DNA from: Methylobacterium radiodurans
GTDB lineage: Bacteria; Pseudomonadota; Alphaproteobacteria; Rhizobiales; Beijerinckiaceae
NCBI RefSeq assembly: GCF_003173735.1
Contig: NZ_CP029551.1
Location: forward strand, 1,603,501-1,667,500
Length of the DNA: 64,000 bases
Reading direction: 5' to 3'
The notes beneath the pieces are model-generated. The model was not told where the DNA came from. It did not search any database and saw only the letters and a list, made by a program, of their open reading frames with translations. The translations under genes and the position numbers were made by a program. Shown here one piece after another: positions 43,431 through 52,339 of the stretch. Each line of letters begins with the position of its first letter. Position 1 is the first letter of the stretch.

Positions 43431-44039
43431 TCAGCGTCGCGGCGCCGACGTGGCTCCGCCGTCGGTGCGGCGCTGGGCCGGAGCCTCGTCCGCGGGCGCG
43501 TCGACCGGCTCGTTCGGCGGCGTATCGACCTTCGGCTTCTTGAACTGCTTGAGGAAGCCTTCCGGGTTCTCGGGCAATTGCGCGACGAGCGCGTCGCCGG
43601 ATTTCTCCAGCATCGGGCGCGAGCGCGCCTGCGAGGCCCAGTCCGGCACTTTGCCCTGGACGAGCCAGGACAGGAACACCCAGCCGATCACGCAGATCAG
43701 GAAGCCGCGGGCAGCCCCGAACAGGAAGCCGAGCGAGCGGTCGACCGCGCCGATGCGCGAGTCGAGCACCACGTCGGAGATCTTCACGGTGATGATCGAG
43801 ACGATGATCAGCGTCGCAAGGAAGATCGCGGCGATCGAGGCGACGAGCGCGACCGTATCGCTGTTCACGTGCTGCTTCACGGTAGGCAGCAGCGCGGGAT
43901 GGAACTTCCAGGCCACGGCGGCGGCGGCGACCCAGGCGATGATCGCGAGCACCTCGCGGGTCACGCCGCGCACGGCCGCGAGCAGCGCGGAGATCACCAC
44001 GATGCCGAGCACGACGAGATCGAGGATGGAGAACGGCAT
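43431..44039 (-). CDS. cvpA: CvpA family membrane protein
   Basis: 202 residues with four hydrophobic segments: 'LDLVVLGIVVISALLAAVRG', 'VLAIIAWVAAAAVAWKF', 'VALVASIAAIFLATLIIVSI' and 'GFLICVIGWVFLSWLV'. These match CvpA, the colicin V production protein fold, lately linked to envelope stress tolerance. A Pro/Asp-rich cytosolic tail follows. It is next to purF, as in many Proteobacteria. ATG at 44039. Confidence 0.93.
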   Translation of the reverse strand: MPFSILDLVVLGIVVISALLAAVRGVTREVLAIIAWVAAAAVAWKFHPALLPTVKQHVNSDTVALVASIAAIFLATLIIVSIITVKISDVVLDSRIGAVDRSLGFLFGAARGFLICVIGWVFLSWLVQGKVPDWASQARSRPMLEKSGDALVAQLPENPEGFLKQFKKPKVDTPPNEPVDAPADEAPAQRRTDGGATSAPRR

Positions 44040-44182
44040 CAGCGCATCGGGATCGTGCGGGGGGCGGCCATCGGAACGGGCGGTCGCGCGGCTCCCCCGG
44101 GAACCGCGGCGCCTGTATATCCCGCCGAACCTCGGCCGTCACCCTTGTGCGGGGATTGCGCCGCAACCCGCGGGCGAGCGAC

Positions 44183-45613
44183 CTAATCCGCCTCCTCGTA
44201 GCGCGGGTTGTGGTTCCGCCCACGCCCGCCGCGCTTCGGGCCGTTCGCCGCGATCCCCGCGACCATGTCGGCGATGTGGCGCAGCGATTCCGTCGCGAGC
44301 GCCCGGTCGGCGGTCTCGCGGCCCTGCGGCATCAGCGCCTTGGCGAATCCGAGCTTCTGCGCCTCCTTCAGCCTGGCGCTCGCCTGCGCGACGGGCCGGA
44401 TCGCGCCCGACAGGCCGATCTCGCCGAAATAGACGGTCTCGGCCGGCAGCGCCGCGCCCGACAACGAGGAGACCAGGGCGGCGGCCACCGCGAGGTCGGC
44501 CGCGGGCTCGGAGATGCGCAGGCCCCCCGCGACGTTGAGATAGACGTCGTGGCCGGAGAGCCGGATGCCGCCATGGGCCTCCAGCACCGCCAGCACCATC
44601 GAGAGCCGGTTCGGATCCCAGCCGACGACCGCGCGGCGCGGCATGCCGAGCGCGGAGGGCGCGACCAGCGCCTGGATCTCGACGAGGAGCGGGCGCGTGC
44701 CCTCCATGCCGGCGAAGACCGCGGTGCCCGCGGCCTGATGATCGCGGCCCGCCAGGAACAGGGCGGAGGGGTTCGGCACCTCGGCGAGCCCGCCGTCCGT
44801 CATCTCGAACACGCCGATCTCGTCGGTCGGGCCGAAACGGTTCTTCACCGCGCGTAGGATGCGGAAATGGTGGCCCTGGTCGCCCTCGAAGGAGGCGACC
44901 GCGTCGACCATGTGCTCGACGACGCGCGGCCCCGCGATCTGCCCGTCCTTCGTGACGTGACCCACCAGGATCACCGCCGTGCCGGTGGTCTTGGCGAAGC
45001 GGATCAGGCTCTGGGCCGAGGAGCGCACCTGCGTGACGGTGCCGGGCGCCGAATCGACCGTCTCGGTCCACATGGTCTGGATCGAGTCGATGATGGCGAG
45101 CGCGGGCGGGCGCCCCTGCGAGAGCGTCTCGACGATGTCCTCGACGTTGGTCTCGGCCGCGAGCTCCACCGGCCGGTCGGCGAGCCCGAGGCGCTCGGCC
45201 CGCAGGCGCACCTGCCCTACCGCCTCCTCGCCCGAGATGTAGGCGACGCGCTGGCCCGTGCCGGCCATGGCGGCCGAGGCCTGCATCAGGAGAGTGGACT
45301 TGCCGATGCCGGGATCACCGCCCAGCAGGATCACCGAGCCGCGCACGAAGCCGCCGCCGGTGACGCGGTCGAGTTCCGCGATCCCCGAGGGGATGCGCGG
45401 CGCCTGCTTGGCCTCGCCGGTCAGCCCTTCGAGCGGGAAGACGCGCCCCCGCGCCCGCGACGGCCGGGTCGCGGCGGGGCCCGCCTGCACGCCGCCGCCC
45501 GGCGTCTCCTCGACGATCGTGTTCCAGCCGTTGCAGGCCTCGCAGCGCCCGCGCCAGCGGTTGTAGACCGCCCCGCAGGACTGGCACACGAAGGTCTGTT
45601 GCAGCTTGGCCAT
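44183..45613 (-). CDS. radA: DNA repair protein RadA
   Basis: 476-residue RecA-like branch-migration helicase. N-terminal C4 zinc finger 'CQSCGAVYNRWRGRCEAC', Walker A 'GGDPGIGKSTLLMQ', the RadA motif 'KNRFGPTDEIGVFEM', and a C-terminal Lon-like protease-fold domain ('EIGLSGAIRPVAQASAR'). It processes recombination intermediates with RecA. The ATG at 45613 (MAKLQQTFVC) is the family start; the frame is open upstream into alr but without homology. Confidence 0.97.
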   Translation of the reverse strand: MAKLQQTFVCQSCGAVYNRWRGRCEACNGWNTIVEETPGGGVQAGPAATRPSRARGRVFPLEGLTGEAKQAPRIPSGIAELDRVTGGGFVRGSVILLGGDPGIGKSTLLMQASAAMAGTGQRVAYISGEEAVGQVRLRAERLGLADRPVELAAETNVEDIVETLSQGRPPALAIIDSIQTMWTETVDSAPGTVTQVRSSAQSLIRFAKTTGTAVILVGHVTKDGQIAGPRVVEHMVDAVASFEGDQGHHFRILRAVKNRFGPTDEIGVFEMTDGGLAEVPNPSALFLAGRDHQAAGTAVFAGMEGTRPLLVEIQALVAPSALGMPRRAVVGWDPNRLSMVLAVLEAHGGIRLSGHDVYLNVAGGLRISEPAADLAVAAALVSSLSGAALPAETVYFGEIGLSGAIRPVAQASARLKEAQKLGFAKALMPQGRETADRALATESLRHIADMVAGIAANGPKRGGRGRNHNPRYEEAD

Positions 45614-45660
45614 GGATCTCGCGCGCGTCGGGCGGTCGAACCGGCTGCGCCGATCCCGCC

Positions 45661-46758
45661 TTACTCTATATAGGTGCGAACATACCGGGAACCCAGCCCG
45701 GTCAGGATCTCGTAGCCGATCGTGCCGGCCGCGCGGCCCACCGTATCCACGTCGAGCGCGTCTCCGATCAGCACGGCGGTTGCGCCGCGCCGGGCGTCGG
45801 GCGCCTCGGTGACGTCGAGGATAATCAGGTCCATCGAGATCAGGCCGAGGATCGGGCAGAGGACTTCGCCGACGAGCGCGTGGCCGCGCCCGCTCGCCGC
45901 GCGCGGGTAGCCGTCCGCGTAGCCGAGCGAGAGCGTGGCGAGACGGCGCGGCCCGGGGGCGACCCAGCGGTGGTTGTAGCCCGCGCCCGCGCCGGCTTCG
46001 ACGGCGCGTACCTGCACGATCTCGGCCTCCAGCCGCACCACCGGCCGCATCGGGTTCGGCCGGCCCGGCGTCGGGTTGCCGCCGAACAGGGCGTAGCCCG
46101 GCCGCAGCAGGTCGTGGTGCGCGGCCGTCCCCAGGAAGATGCCCGAGGAGTTGGCGAGCGAGGCGGGGATCTCCGGGAAGGCGGCGCGGGCGGCCGCGAA
46201 GTCGCGGATCTGCCGGGTGTTGACCGGATCCTCGGGCAGCTCGGCGCTGACGAGGTGGCTCATCACCAGATCGATGCCGGCCGCCCGAATGCGGGGATCG
46301 GCGCGCAGCGCCAGCGCTTCCGGCACCGAGAAGCCGAGCCGGTTCATGCCGGTATCGACGTGGAGGGCCGCTCCGTGCGCGCCCTGGCTCGCCGCGGCCC
46401 AGGCGTCGAGTTCGTCGTGCGAGCCGAGGACGGGCCGCAGGTTGTCGCGCAGGAAGGCGTCGGCACCGCCCGGCGGCAGCCCGTTCAGCACGTAGATCGC
46501 AGCCTCCGACAGTGCGCGCCGCACCGCCGCGCCCTCCGTGAGATGGGCCACGAAGAAGGTGCGGCAGCCCGCCCGCCACAGGGCGGAGGCCACGGGCGCG
46601 AGACCGCAGCCGTAGGCGTCCGCCTTGACCACGGCGGCGCAGGGCGTGCCGGGCCCCTGGGCGCCGAGGCGCCGCCAGTTCTCGGCGATGGCGGCGAGGT
46701 CGACGGTGAGGCGGGCGCCGTGTCCGACGGGCGCTGGGGTGTCGGGGGTGATGATCAG
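45661..46758 (-). CDS. alr: Alanine racemase, with a non-canonical start codon
   Basis: About 365-residue PLP enzyme making D-alanine for peptidoglycan. The PLP lysine lies in 'AAVVKADAYGCG' (about Lys45) and the second base is the Tyr of 'GAGYNHRW'; 'LGSRYVRTYIE' ends the protein. Upstream of the GTG in VVKAD (46632), which is too late to be the start, no ATG, GTG or TTG occurs in frame before the conserved 'ARLTVDLAAIAENWRRLG'. The best choice is CTG at 46758, forming a CTGA overlap with the DUF29 stop. ATC at 46755 is another option. See findings. Confidence 0.9.
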   Translation of the reverse strand: MIITPDTPAPVGHGARLTVDLAAIAENWRRLGAQGPGTPCAAVVKADAYGCGLAPVASALWRAGCRTFFVAHLTEGAAVRRALSEAAIYVLNGLPPGGADAFLRDNLRPVLGSHDELDAWAAASQGAHGAALHVDTGMNRLGFSVPEALALRADPRIRAAGIDLVMSHLVSAELPEDPVNTRQIRDFAAARAAFPEIPASLANSSGIFLGTAAHHDLLRPGYALFGGNPTPGRPNPMRPVVRLEAEIVQVRAVEAGAGAGYNHRWVAPGPRRLATLSLGYADGYPRAASGRGHALVGEVLCPILGLISMDLIILDVTEAPDARRGATAVLIGDALDVDTVGRAAGTIGYEILTGLGSRYVRTYIE

Positions 46759-47210
46759 GCGTCCTCGCTCGGCGGCCAGGGGATCGGCCGGTTCATGATC
46801 GTCTCGAAGTCGTAGGGGCAGGCAGCCGGGAAGGTGTCCTCGTCCAGGCCTGGCTCGCCCGCGGCGTCGATCCGGGCGCGGCGATAGGCTTTATCGATCG
46901 CGAAGGGAAGACGGGCTTTCAGGCTCGGGCTCCTTTCCAAGACCTTCGCGGCGTCCAGGCGACCGTTCCGAATCGACAGCATCCAGCTGCGTGTGCGCTT
47001 GCCCGGCTGATGATCCCACTTCAGCAGATGCATCGGCGTGATGCGCAGCGCACTCTCCAGCTTGGTGTAGATCTCGTTGCCCAAATCCTCGATCTCCTCG
47101 GCGAGGTTCAGGGCGTCGAGGGCCGAGAACTGCGCGCGCCGGAGACGCTGGGCCTGCTCGAAGGCCCAATCGTAGAAATCGAGATCGTAGATGCTCGGGC
47201 GGTGCTGCAC
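46755..47210 (-). CDS. DUF29 family protein
   Basis: 151 residues matching DUF29, found widely in cyanobacteria and Alphaproteobacteria: 'YDLDFYDWAFEQAQRLR', 'LAEEIEDLGN', 'LLKWDHQPGKRTRSW', and a C-terminal 'AYRRARIDAAGE'. Function unknown; genes are often multicopy and near mobile DNA. The GTG start at 47210 lies within a frame that continues from a decayed DnaB-N gene, so the true start could be slightly downstream. It overlaps the alr start. No ribosome binding site of note. Confidence 0.85.
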   Translation of the reverse strand: MQHRPSIYDLDFYDWAFEQAQRLRRAQFSALDALNLAEEIEDLGNEIYTKLESALRITPMHLLKWDHQPGKRTRSWMLSIRNGRLDAAKVLERSPSLKARLPFAIDKAYRRARIDAAGEPGLDEDTFPAACPYDFETIMNRPIPWPPSEDA

Positions 47211-47563
47211 CCGCGCGGCCTCCGCGAGGAGGTGGGCGATCCCTTAGGCGTGGTGGGGTGCGGAAGCCGTCTCGACCAGCCCGCCAGATAGGTCTCCGCA
47301 GGGGTCCCATCCGGCCCCACGTCGCTGACGCGGGGCAGCACGGAATCGGGCGCGATCGTCTGCCCGGCCGCGGCGAGTTCGCCAGCGACCTCGAACACCC
47401 CCCGGTGCAGGCTCTGCGTCCAGTCCTCGCCGCGCAGGATCCACGCGACCGCCGGATACACCTCCGGATGGGGGAGGATGATCCCGACGAGCTGCCGCTC
47501 GCCCTCGTAGACGTCGTTCAAGCTTGGCGGCTCGGGTGTCCGCCTCGTCGTCGCAAGGGCCAC
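47211..47563 (-). pseudogene. Decayed gene with a DnaB N-terminal-like domain
   Basis: From a GTG at 47563 the frame reads 'YEGERQLVGIILPHPEVYPA', 'WTQSLHRGVFEVAGELAAAG' and 'TPAETYLAG', the layout of the DnaB helicase N-terminal domain but clearly different from the dnaB next door. At about 47276-47284 the plausible continuation moves into another frame ('GLVETASAPHHA'), meets an in-frame TAA at 47246-47244, then reads 'GIAHLLAEAARV' straight into the DUF29 gene. So this looks like a frameshifted, stop-containing relic of a DnaB-N-only protein. A still-functional short ORF ending at 47108 cannot be excluded. Confidence 0.6.
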
Positions 47564-47613
47564 GTCGCGTCTCCGGCCGGTGGGCTGCCGGCCAATCCTA
47601 TCACATCAGCGCG

Positions 47614-49101
47614 TCACATCGGCTCGGGCAGGCGGTCGCTCTGGGCGAGGTTCGAGAAGCGGGTGATGTTGGCGTCGAACTGCAGCTCGACCGTGCCGGT
47701 GGGGCCGTGGCGCTGCTTGCCGATGATCACCTCGGCCTTGCCGTGGACGCGCTGCATCTCGGCCTCCCAGGCGAAGAACTCCTCGGTGCCCTCGCGCGGC
47801 TTCTTGTTGCCGACGTAGTACTCCTCGCGGAACACGAACATCACCACGTCGGCGTCCTGCTCGATCGAGCCCGATTCGCGCAGGTCCGAGAGCTGCGGGC
47901 GCTTGTCGTCGCGGTTCTCAACTTGGCGGGAGAGCTGCGAGAGCGCGATGATCGGCACCGAGAGCTCCTTGGCCAGCGCCTTCATGCCGGTGGTGATCTC
48001 GGTCATCTCCTGCACGCGGTTCTCGCCCTTCTTGGACGAGCCAGAGAGCAGCTGCAGGTAGTCCACGATCAGCAGGTCGAGGCCCTTCTGGCGCTTGAGG
48101 CGGCGGGCACGGGCGGCAAGCTGGGCGATCGAGATGCCGCCGGTCTGGTCGATGTAGAACGGGATCGTCTGCATGTCCCGGGCGGCGTCGGTGATCTTGT
48201 AGAAATCCTCCGGCCGGATGTCGCCGCGGCGGATCTTGTAGGAGGGCACGCCCGACTGCTCGGCGATGATGCGGGTCGCCAATTGCTCGGCCGACATCTC
48301 GAGCGAGAAGAAGCCGACGATGCCGCCGTTGACGGTCTTGGTGACGCCGTCCTGTCCCTTCTCGCCCTGGTAGGCCTTGGCGATGTTGAAGGCGATATTG
48401 GTCACCAGCGAGGTCTTGCCCATGGCCGGGCGCCCCGCGAGGATGATCAGGTCGGAGGGCTGCAGGCCGCCCATCTTGGCGTCGAGGTCGGACAGGCCGG
48501 TGGCTATCCCTGAGAGCTTGCCCTCGCGCTGGTAGGCCTTGGCCGCCATGTCGATGGCGGCGGTCAGAGCGTCCGAGAACTTCTGGAAGCCGCCGTCGTA
48601 CTTGCCGGCCTCGGCGAGTTCGTAGAGCCGGCGCTCGGTCAGCTCGATCTGCTCGCGCGGCGCCTGCTCGACGGGGGCCTCGTAGGCGCCGTTGACCAGA
48701 TCCTCGCCGATGTTGATGAGCCGGCGCCGGATGGCGAGGTCGTAGATGGTGCGGCCGTACTCGCCCGCGTTGATGACCGTGGTGGCGTCGGCCGCCAGAC
48801 GGGCGAGGTACTGCATCACCGTCTGGCCGCCGAAATCGGCGTCGCCGAGATACGTCTTCATGGTGATGGGGGTTGCGAGCTTGCCCGCCTTGATCAGCGA
48901 CACCGCGACCGTGAAGATCTGCTGGTGCGCCTCCTCCATGAAGTGCTCGGGCAGCAGGAAGTCCGAGACGCGGTAGTAGGCGTCGTTGTTGACCAGCATC
49001 GCGCCGAGCAGCGCCTGCTCCGCGTCTATGTTGTGGGGCTGGACCCGGTACTCGGTCGGCACCGCCTCGAGCCGGGCCGTCAGGGCGTTGGGCAGGGCCA
49101 T
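47614..49101 (-). CDS. dnaB: Replicative DNA helicase DnaB
   Basis: 495-residue hexameric fork helicase. The N-terminal helical domain opens 'HNIDAEQALLGAMLVNNDAYY'; the RecA-like motor has Walker A 'GRPAMGKTSL', Walker B 'LLIVDYLQLL' and 'QLSRQVENRDDKRPQLSDLRESG'. It ends near 'DRLPEPM'. ATG at 49101. Placement beside rplI-rpsR-rpsF is common. A DciA-like loader candidate lies at 1.3 kb of this window. Confidence 0.97.
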   Translation of the reverse strand: MALPNALTARLEAVPTEYRVQPHNIDAEQALLGAMLVNNDAYYRVSDFLLPEHFMEEAHQQIFTVAVSLIKAGKLATPITMKTYLGDADFGGQTVMQYLARLAADATTVINAGEYGRTIYDLAIRRRLINIGEDLVNGAYEAPVEQAPREQIELTERRLYELAEAGKYDGGFQKFSDALTAAIDMAAKAYQREGKLSGIATGLSDLDAKMGGLQPSDLIILAGRPAMGKTSLVTNIAFNIAKAYQGEKGQDGVTKTVNGGIVGFFSLEMSAEQLATRIIAEQSGVPSYKIRRGDIRPEDFYKITDAARDMQTIPFYIDQTGGISIAQLAARARRLKRQKGLDLLIVDYLQLLSGSSKKGENRVQEMTEITTGMKALAKELSVPIIALSQLSRQVENRDDKRPQLSDLRESGSIEQDADVVMFVFREEYYVGNKKPREGTEEFFAWEAEMQRVHGKAEVIIGKQRHGPTGTVELQFDANITRFSNLAQSDRLPEPM

Positions 49102-49328
49102 CGGCTAGCTCCTCCGGCGCGTCCCCAAGCGGGCCGCGCGACTTCACCTTCGCGCGGACCATGCACCGGTATGGTTGACCGATGCTTGCCGCGCCATCCG
49201 CGCGCCGGGGGTGCGACACGAAGAACGCCCGCCTCTCGAGGGAGAGGCGGGCGTCCATGTTTGGAACAAATGTGGAACCGGTCAACCCTCGGGGCGAACA
49301 GTCCCCGTTGTCCACCGGATCTCCTAGA

Positions 49329-49901
49329 TCAGCCGCGGTCGTCGGCGCCCTCACCGGCCTCGGCGAGCGCCGCGCCGACCTCGAGGCCGAGGTCGTCGAG
49401 GTTGAACGCCTCGCGCTCGGTGACCGACTCGCCGCGGGCCTGACGCTCGGCCTCCTCGGGGCTGCGGGCGATGTTGACGGTGACCTTCACCTCGACCTCG
49501 GGGTGCAGGACGACCGGCACGGTGTGCAGGCCGAGCGTCTTGATCGGCTGGTTCAGGGTGAACTGGCCGCGCTCGACCGTGAAGCCCTCCTTCGAGACGA
49601 CCTCGGCGAGGTCGCGGGTGGAGACCGAGCCGTAGAGCACGCCGGTCTCGCCCGACTGGCGGATCAGGATGAAGCTCTGGCCATCGAGCTTCTCGGCGAC
49701 GGCTTCCGCGTCCTTCTTGCGGTCGAGGTTGCGCGCCTCGAGCTGGGCGCGCTGGTCCTCGAAGCGCTTCTTGTTGGCCTCGGTGGCGCGGAGAGCCTTG
49801 CCGCGGGCGAGGAGGAAATTGCGGGCGAAGCCCGGGCGGACGTTCACGGTCTCGCCCATCTGGCCGAGCTTGGCCACGCGCTCGAGGAGGATGACTTCCA
49901 T
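49329..49901 (-). CDS. rplI: 50S ribosomal protein L9
   Basis: 190-residue bridge-forming large-subunit protein with the N-terminal '[31 protein letters not shown]' region, the long connecting helix, and the C-terminal RNA-binding domain. An acidic 40-residue tail ('[19 protein letters not shown]') makes it longer than the usual ~150. ATG with GAAAGGAAC upstream. Order rpsF-rpsR-DUF2232-rplI-dnaB, as in other Hyphomicrobiales. Confidence 0.97.
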   Translation of the reverse strand: MEVILLERVAKLGQMGETVNVRPGFARNFLLARGKALRATEANKKRFEDQRAQLEARNLDRKKDAEAVAEKLDGQSFILIRQSGETGVLYGSVSTRDLAEVVSKEGFTVERGQFTLNQPIKTLGLHTVPVVLHPEVEVKVTVNIARSPEEAERQARGESVTEREAFNLDDLGLEVGAALAEAGEGADDRG

Positions 49902-49937
49902 GGTTCTGTTCCTTTCAGAGAGTGCTTTGAACGGGTC

Positions 49938-50960
49938 TCAGGTCGCCGGGCCGCCACGGGGGCGGCGGCGGTCGAGGGCGGTATCGGCGAGGCCGAACAG
50001 GGTCAGCGCGACGAGGGCGATGCCTTGCGTCACGAAGAGGATGAGGTAGAGGCCGAAGAGCAGCGCCCCGCGCCCCGGCCGGCCGCGGCTGCGGTCGTGG
50101 AAGGCGGCGAGCCCTTGCAGCGCGAAGACCGCGCAGAGCGCGCCGACCAGCGCCGTGCCGAACACGCCGAGATAGCCCGGCGCCAGCGTGAGCCCGACGG
50201 CGAGCGCCAGCAGCCCGAGCATCCCCCGCGGCATCGCGGTCGAGGGGATGTCCGGCCAGGGGCGCAGCAGGCGGCCGGAGAGGCGAACGATGCGGGCCGA
50301 GGCCCAGAGATAGAAGACGAGGAGGAGGGCGAGGCCCGTGGCGGCGATGCCGGGCAGCAGGCGGCCCATCGCCTCGGCGAGTTCCGCGTGCAGCTCGGCC
50401 TTCGCCTTCGCGTCGGCGGGCTCGGCGGGGGACGCGGACGGCGTCTCGGCGCCTTGCTCGGAAGCTTCGCTCTTCTCCGTGCGCGGCGCGGGCGCGCTGC
50501 CGTCGCGCATCTGCACGCGGATCAGGTTGCCGGCGAGCTGGCGCATCTGCGTCTCGTAGGCCTCGTAGCTCGACGAGGACAGGAGCGCGATGGCCACCAC
50601 CGCGGCGCCCGCCGTGGTGCCGACCCAGCCGAGCAGGCGCCCGGTCGGGTACCACTCCGTGGTGCCGTCCGAATTCTGCCGGCCGAGGAGCGTGAGATAG
50701 GCGAGCCACCAAGCGGGCAGGGCGAGATAGGCGGCAAAGCCGAGGCCCAGCGAGGGCGAGACGGCGAGGGCCAGCGCGAGGCTGCCGGTGACGGCGGCGG
50801 CGAGCGCGGCGCGGTGGCTCCAGCCGAGACCGACGATCAGGATGGGGAGCGGCGAGACGAGGTTCAGCACGAAGGCGAGCAGCGTCCCTTTGAGGAGAAC
50901 GCCGAACAGGAGGGCCGAGACGAGGCCCGCGCCGATGCCGATGCCGAGATACTGGGTCAT
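49938..50960 (-). CDS. DUF2232 multi-pass membrane protein (YybS-like)
   Basis: 340 residues with about eight membrane segments ('GIGAGLVSALLFGVLL', 'FVLNLVSPLPILIVGLG', 'LPGIAATGLALLLVFYLW', 'ALLFGLYLILFVTQGIALV') and a charged cytosolic or periplasmic loop near 150-195. It matches DUF2232, a membrane family often encoded between rpsR and rplI. Its function is unknown. ATG at 50960, chosen since the hydrophobic N-terminus begins there; upstream frame is unrelated. Confidence 0.88.
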   Translation of the reverse strand: MTQYLGIGIGAGLVSALLFGVLLKGTLLAFVLNLVSPLPILIVGLGWSHRAALAAAVTGSLALALAVSPSLGLGFAAYLALPAWWLAYLTLLGRQNSDGTTEWYPTGRLLGWVGTTAGAAVVAIALLSSSSYEAYETQMRQLAGNLIRVQMRDGSAPAPRTEKSEASEQGAETPSASPAEPADAKAKAELHAELAEAMGRLLPGIAATGLALLLVFYLWASARIVRLSGRLLRPWPDIPSTAMPRGMLGLLALAVGLTLAPGYLGVFGTALVGALCAVFALQGLAAFHDRSRGRPGRGALLFGLYLILFVTQGIALVALTLFGLADTALDRRRPRGGPAT

Positions 50961-51103
50961 GGGTTCCGCTGTCCCGCCGGTCCGTGTGGCCGGGGTTAGA
51001 GGCGTCGTGCGCCCCAACGATGACGGCGGCCGGGAAAAGCCGCCGTCTTCAAGCGATGTGGAGGCCGGCCCGGGAAGCCCGGACCGGCCTGATCTGTGAA
51101 GAC

Positions 51104-51355
51104 CTACTTGATGACGTAGGGCAGCAGGCCGAGGAAGCGGGAGCGCTTGATGGCCTGGGCCAGCTCGCGCTGCTTCTTGGCGGAGACCGCGGTGATGCGG
51201 CTCGGCACGATCTTGCCGCGCTCCGAGACGTAGCGCGACAGCAGCTTCACGTCCTTGTAGTCGATCTTCGGAGCGTTCGCGCCGGAGAAGGGGCAGGTCT
51301 TGCGACGACGGAAGAAAGGACGACGGCCACCGCCGCCACCAGCACCGAAGGCCAT
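51104..51355 (-). CDS. rpsR: 30S ribosomal protein S18
   Basis: 83 residues. '[12 protein letters not shown]' and '[19 protein letters not shown]', '[20 protein letters not shown]' are the S18 hallmarks. Binds 16S rRNA as a dimer with S6. Its ATG is three bases after the rpsF stop, so the pair is co-translated. N-terminal Gly-rich run 'GAGGGGG' is typical of Alphaproteobacteria. Confidence 0.97.
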   Translation of the reverse strand: MAFGAGGGGGRRPFFRRRKTCPFSGANAPKIDYKDVKLLSRYVSERGKIVPSRITAVSAKKQRELAQAIKRSRFLGLLPYVIK

Positions 51356-51358
51356 GAC

Positions 51359-51841
51359 TTAGTTCTCCCCGCCGAAGTTGCGCTCGGGACGCTCGCCCCG
51401 CTCGGGACGGTCCCCGCCGCGGTCGCCGCGATCCCCACGGTCGCCGCCGAAGCCGCCACCGCCGAAGCCCTCGTCGTCGCGGCGACGGCCGCGCTCGCGG
51501 TCGCGACGGTCGTCGCGGTCGCGCTTCTGCATCATCGCGGAGGGCTCCTGCTCCAGCTCCTCGACGCGGATCGTCATGAAGCGCAGGATGTCTTCCGAGA
51601 TCTGCATCTGGCGCTCCATCTCGGCGATCGCGGCCGGGGGAGCGTCGATGTTGAGGAGCGCGAAGTGCGCCTTGCGGTTCTTCTTGATGCGGTAGGCGAG
51701 GGACTTGACGCCCCACATCTCGATCTTCTCGAGACGGCCGCCGTTCTGCTCGATCACACCCTTGTAGGTGTCGATCATGGTCTCGACCTGCTGGGACGTC
51801 ACGTCCTGGCGGGCGAGGAGCACGTGCTCATAGAGAGGCAT
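51359..51841 (-). CDS. rpsF: 30S ribosomal protein S6
   Basis: 160-residue partner of S18. The first ~95 residues form the S6 fold ('[20 protein letters not shown]', '[18 protein letters not shown]'). The rest is a low-complexity Arg/Asp/Gly tail with GDRGDRGG repeats, much longer than in E. coli but usual for Hyphomicrobiales. The Shine-Dalgarno region sits in a leader hairpin (separate entry). First gene of the rpsF-rpsR-DUF2232-rplI run. Confidence 0.97.
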   Translation of the reverse strand: MPLYEHVLLARQDVTSQQVETMIDTYKGVIEQNGGRLEKIEMWGVKSLAYRIKKNRKAHFALLNIDAPPAAIAEMERQMQISEDILRFMTIRVEELEQEPSAMMQKRDRDDRRDRERGRRRDDEGFGGGGFGGDRGDRGDRGGDRPERGERPERNFGGEN

Positions 51842-51843
51842 TT

Positions 51844-51870
51844 CGGGCCTTTCATCGTGGATGAGGCCCG
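51844..51870 (-). promoter_or_regulatory. Hairpin sequestering the rpsF ribosome binding site
   Basis: In the transcript CGGGCCT (51870-51864) pairs with AGGCCCG (51850-51844), and CATC with GATG inside (51863-51860 with 51856-51853). The stem has 7+4 bp, two unpaired bases on one side and a 3-base loop. The AAAGG Shine-Dalgarno (51852-51848) lies partly in the 3' arm, three bases from the ATG at 51841. A feedback site for the S6:S18 complex is plausible and would match the known r-protein leader class; not proven here. Confidence 0.6.
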
Positions 51871-52270
51871 GGACGCGCGCAATCGAGCGGAGCCGGGCCG
51901 GTTCGTTCACGCTTGCCCGGCGCCAAGCCCTTCGAGCCGTGATGAGGGCCCGAGCGGTTGATCGAAGGCGGAGACACGGGACGACGGATCCGAAGACCCT
52001 GTGCCGACAGGCGGCACCGTCCGTTCAGCCCCCGGCCGGAGCGAACGCGAGGGGCGGCGCATAGGGGTTTTTTTCGGCTTTGGCAAGGGCTGGGGCCACG
52101 CTCCGGGCGCTGTCCGGATGAGGCACCCCCCTATCCCTGCGCGCGGGGAGAGGCACGCAGGCACCTTGTCGTGCCGGCGGGAAGCGGAGGCGAAAGCCGG
52201 AGCGGCGGTGAGGGGGCTTGTCCGGCTAAGCCTCTTCCGTCGAAGCTCCCTCACCATCGCCTGCCGTCTC

Positions 52271-52326
52271 GCTTCATGCCCCGACGAGGGGGCATGAAGC
52301 CCTCTCCCGCACGGCGGGGAGAGGGG
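52271..52326. repeat. Two palindromes, second is a copy of the 1237 element
   Basis: 12-bp perfect stem (52271-52282 with 52289-52300, loop GACGAG), followed at once by CCTCTCCCGC-ACG-GCGGGGAGAGG with one bulged G (52301-52324). The second half is nearly identical to the 1237-1268 element, including the trailing GGGGATC. It lies just after the glutathione peroxidase stop and may be its terminator. Confidence 0.75.
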
Positions 52327-52339
52327 ATCCACGGCGGTT

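Larger units (their letters stand above)
51842..52339. other. 498-base gap upstream of rpsF: leader and repeats
   Basis: Between the rpsF start and the glutathione peroxidase stop. Holds the rpsF leader (hairpin above; another at GTGCCG...CGGCAC, 52001-52017), a T-run TTTTTTT near 52068-52074, and two palindromes at 52271-52324. No gene seen. Confidence 0.6.

Noticed and set aside
46755..47563. Toxin-antitoxin or phage replication module from DUF29 plus DnaB-N
   Set aside because: No integrase, antitoxin-like partner or att repeats; it looks like decayed accessory genes rather than a working module.
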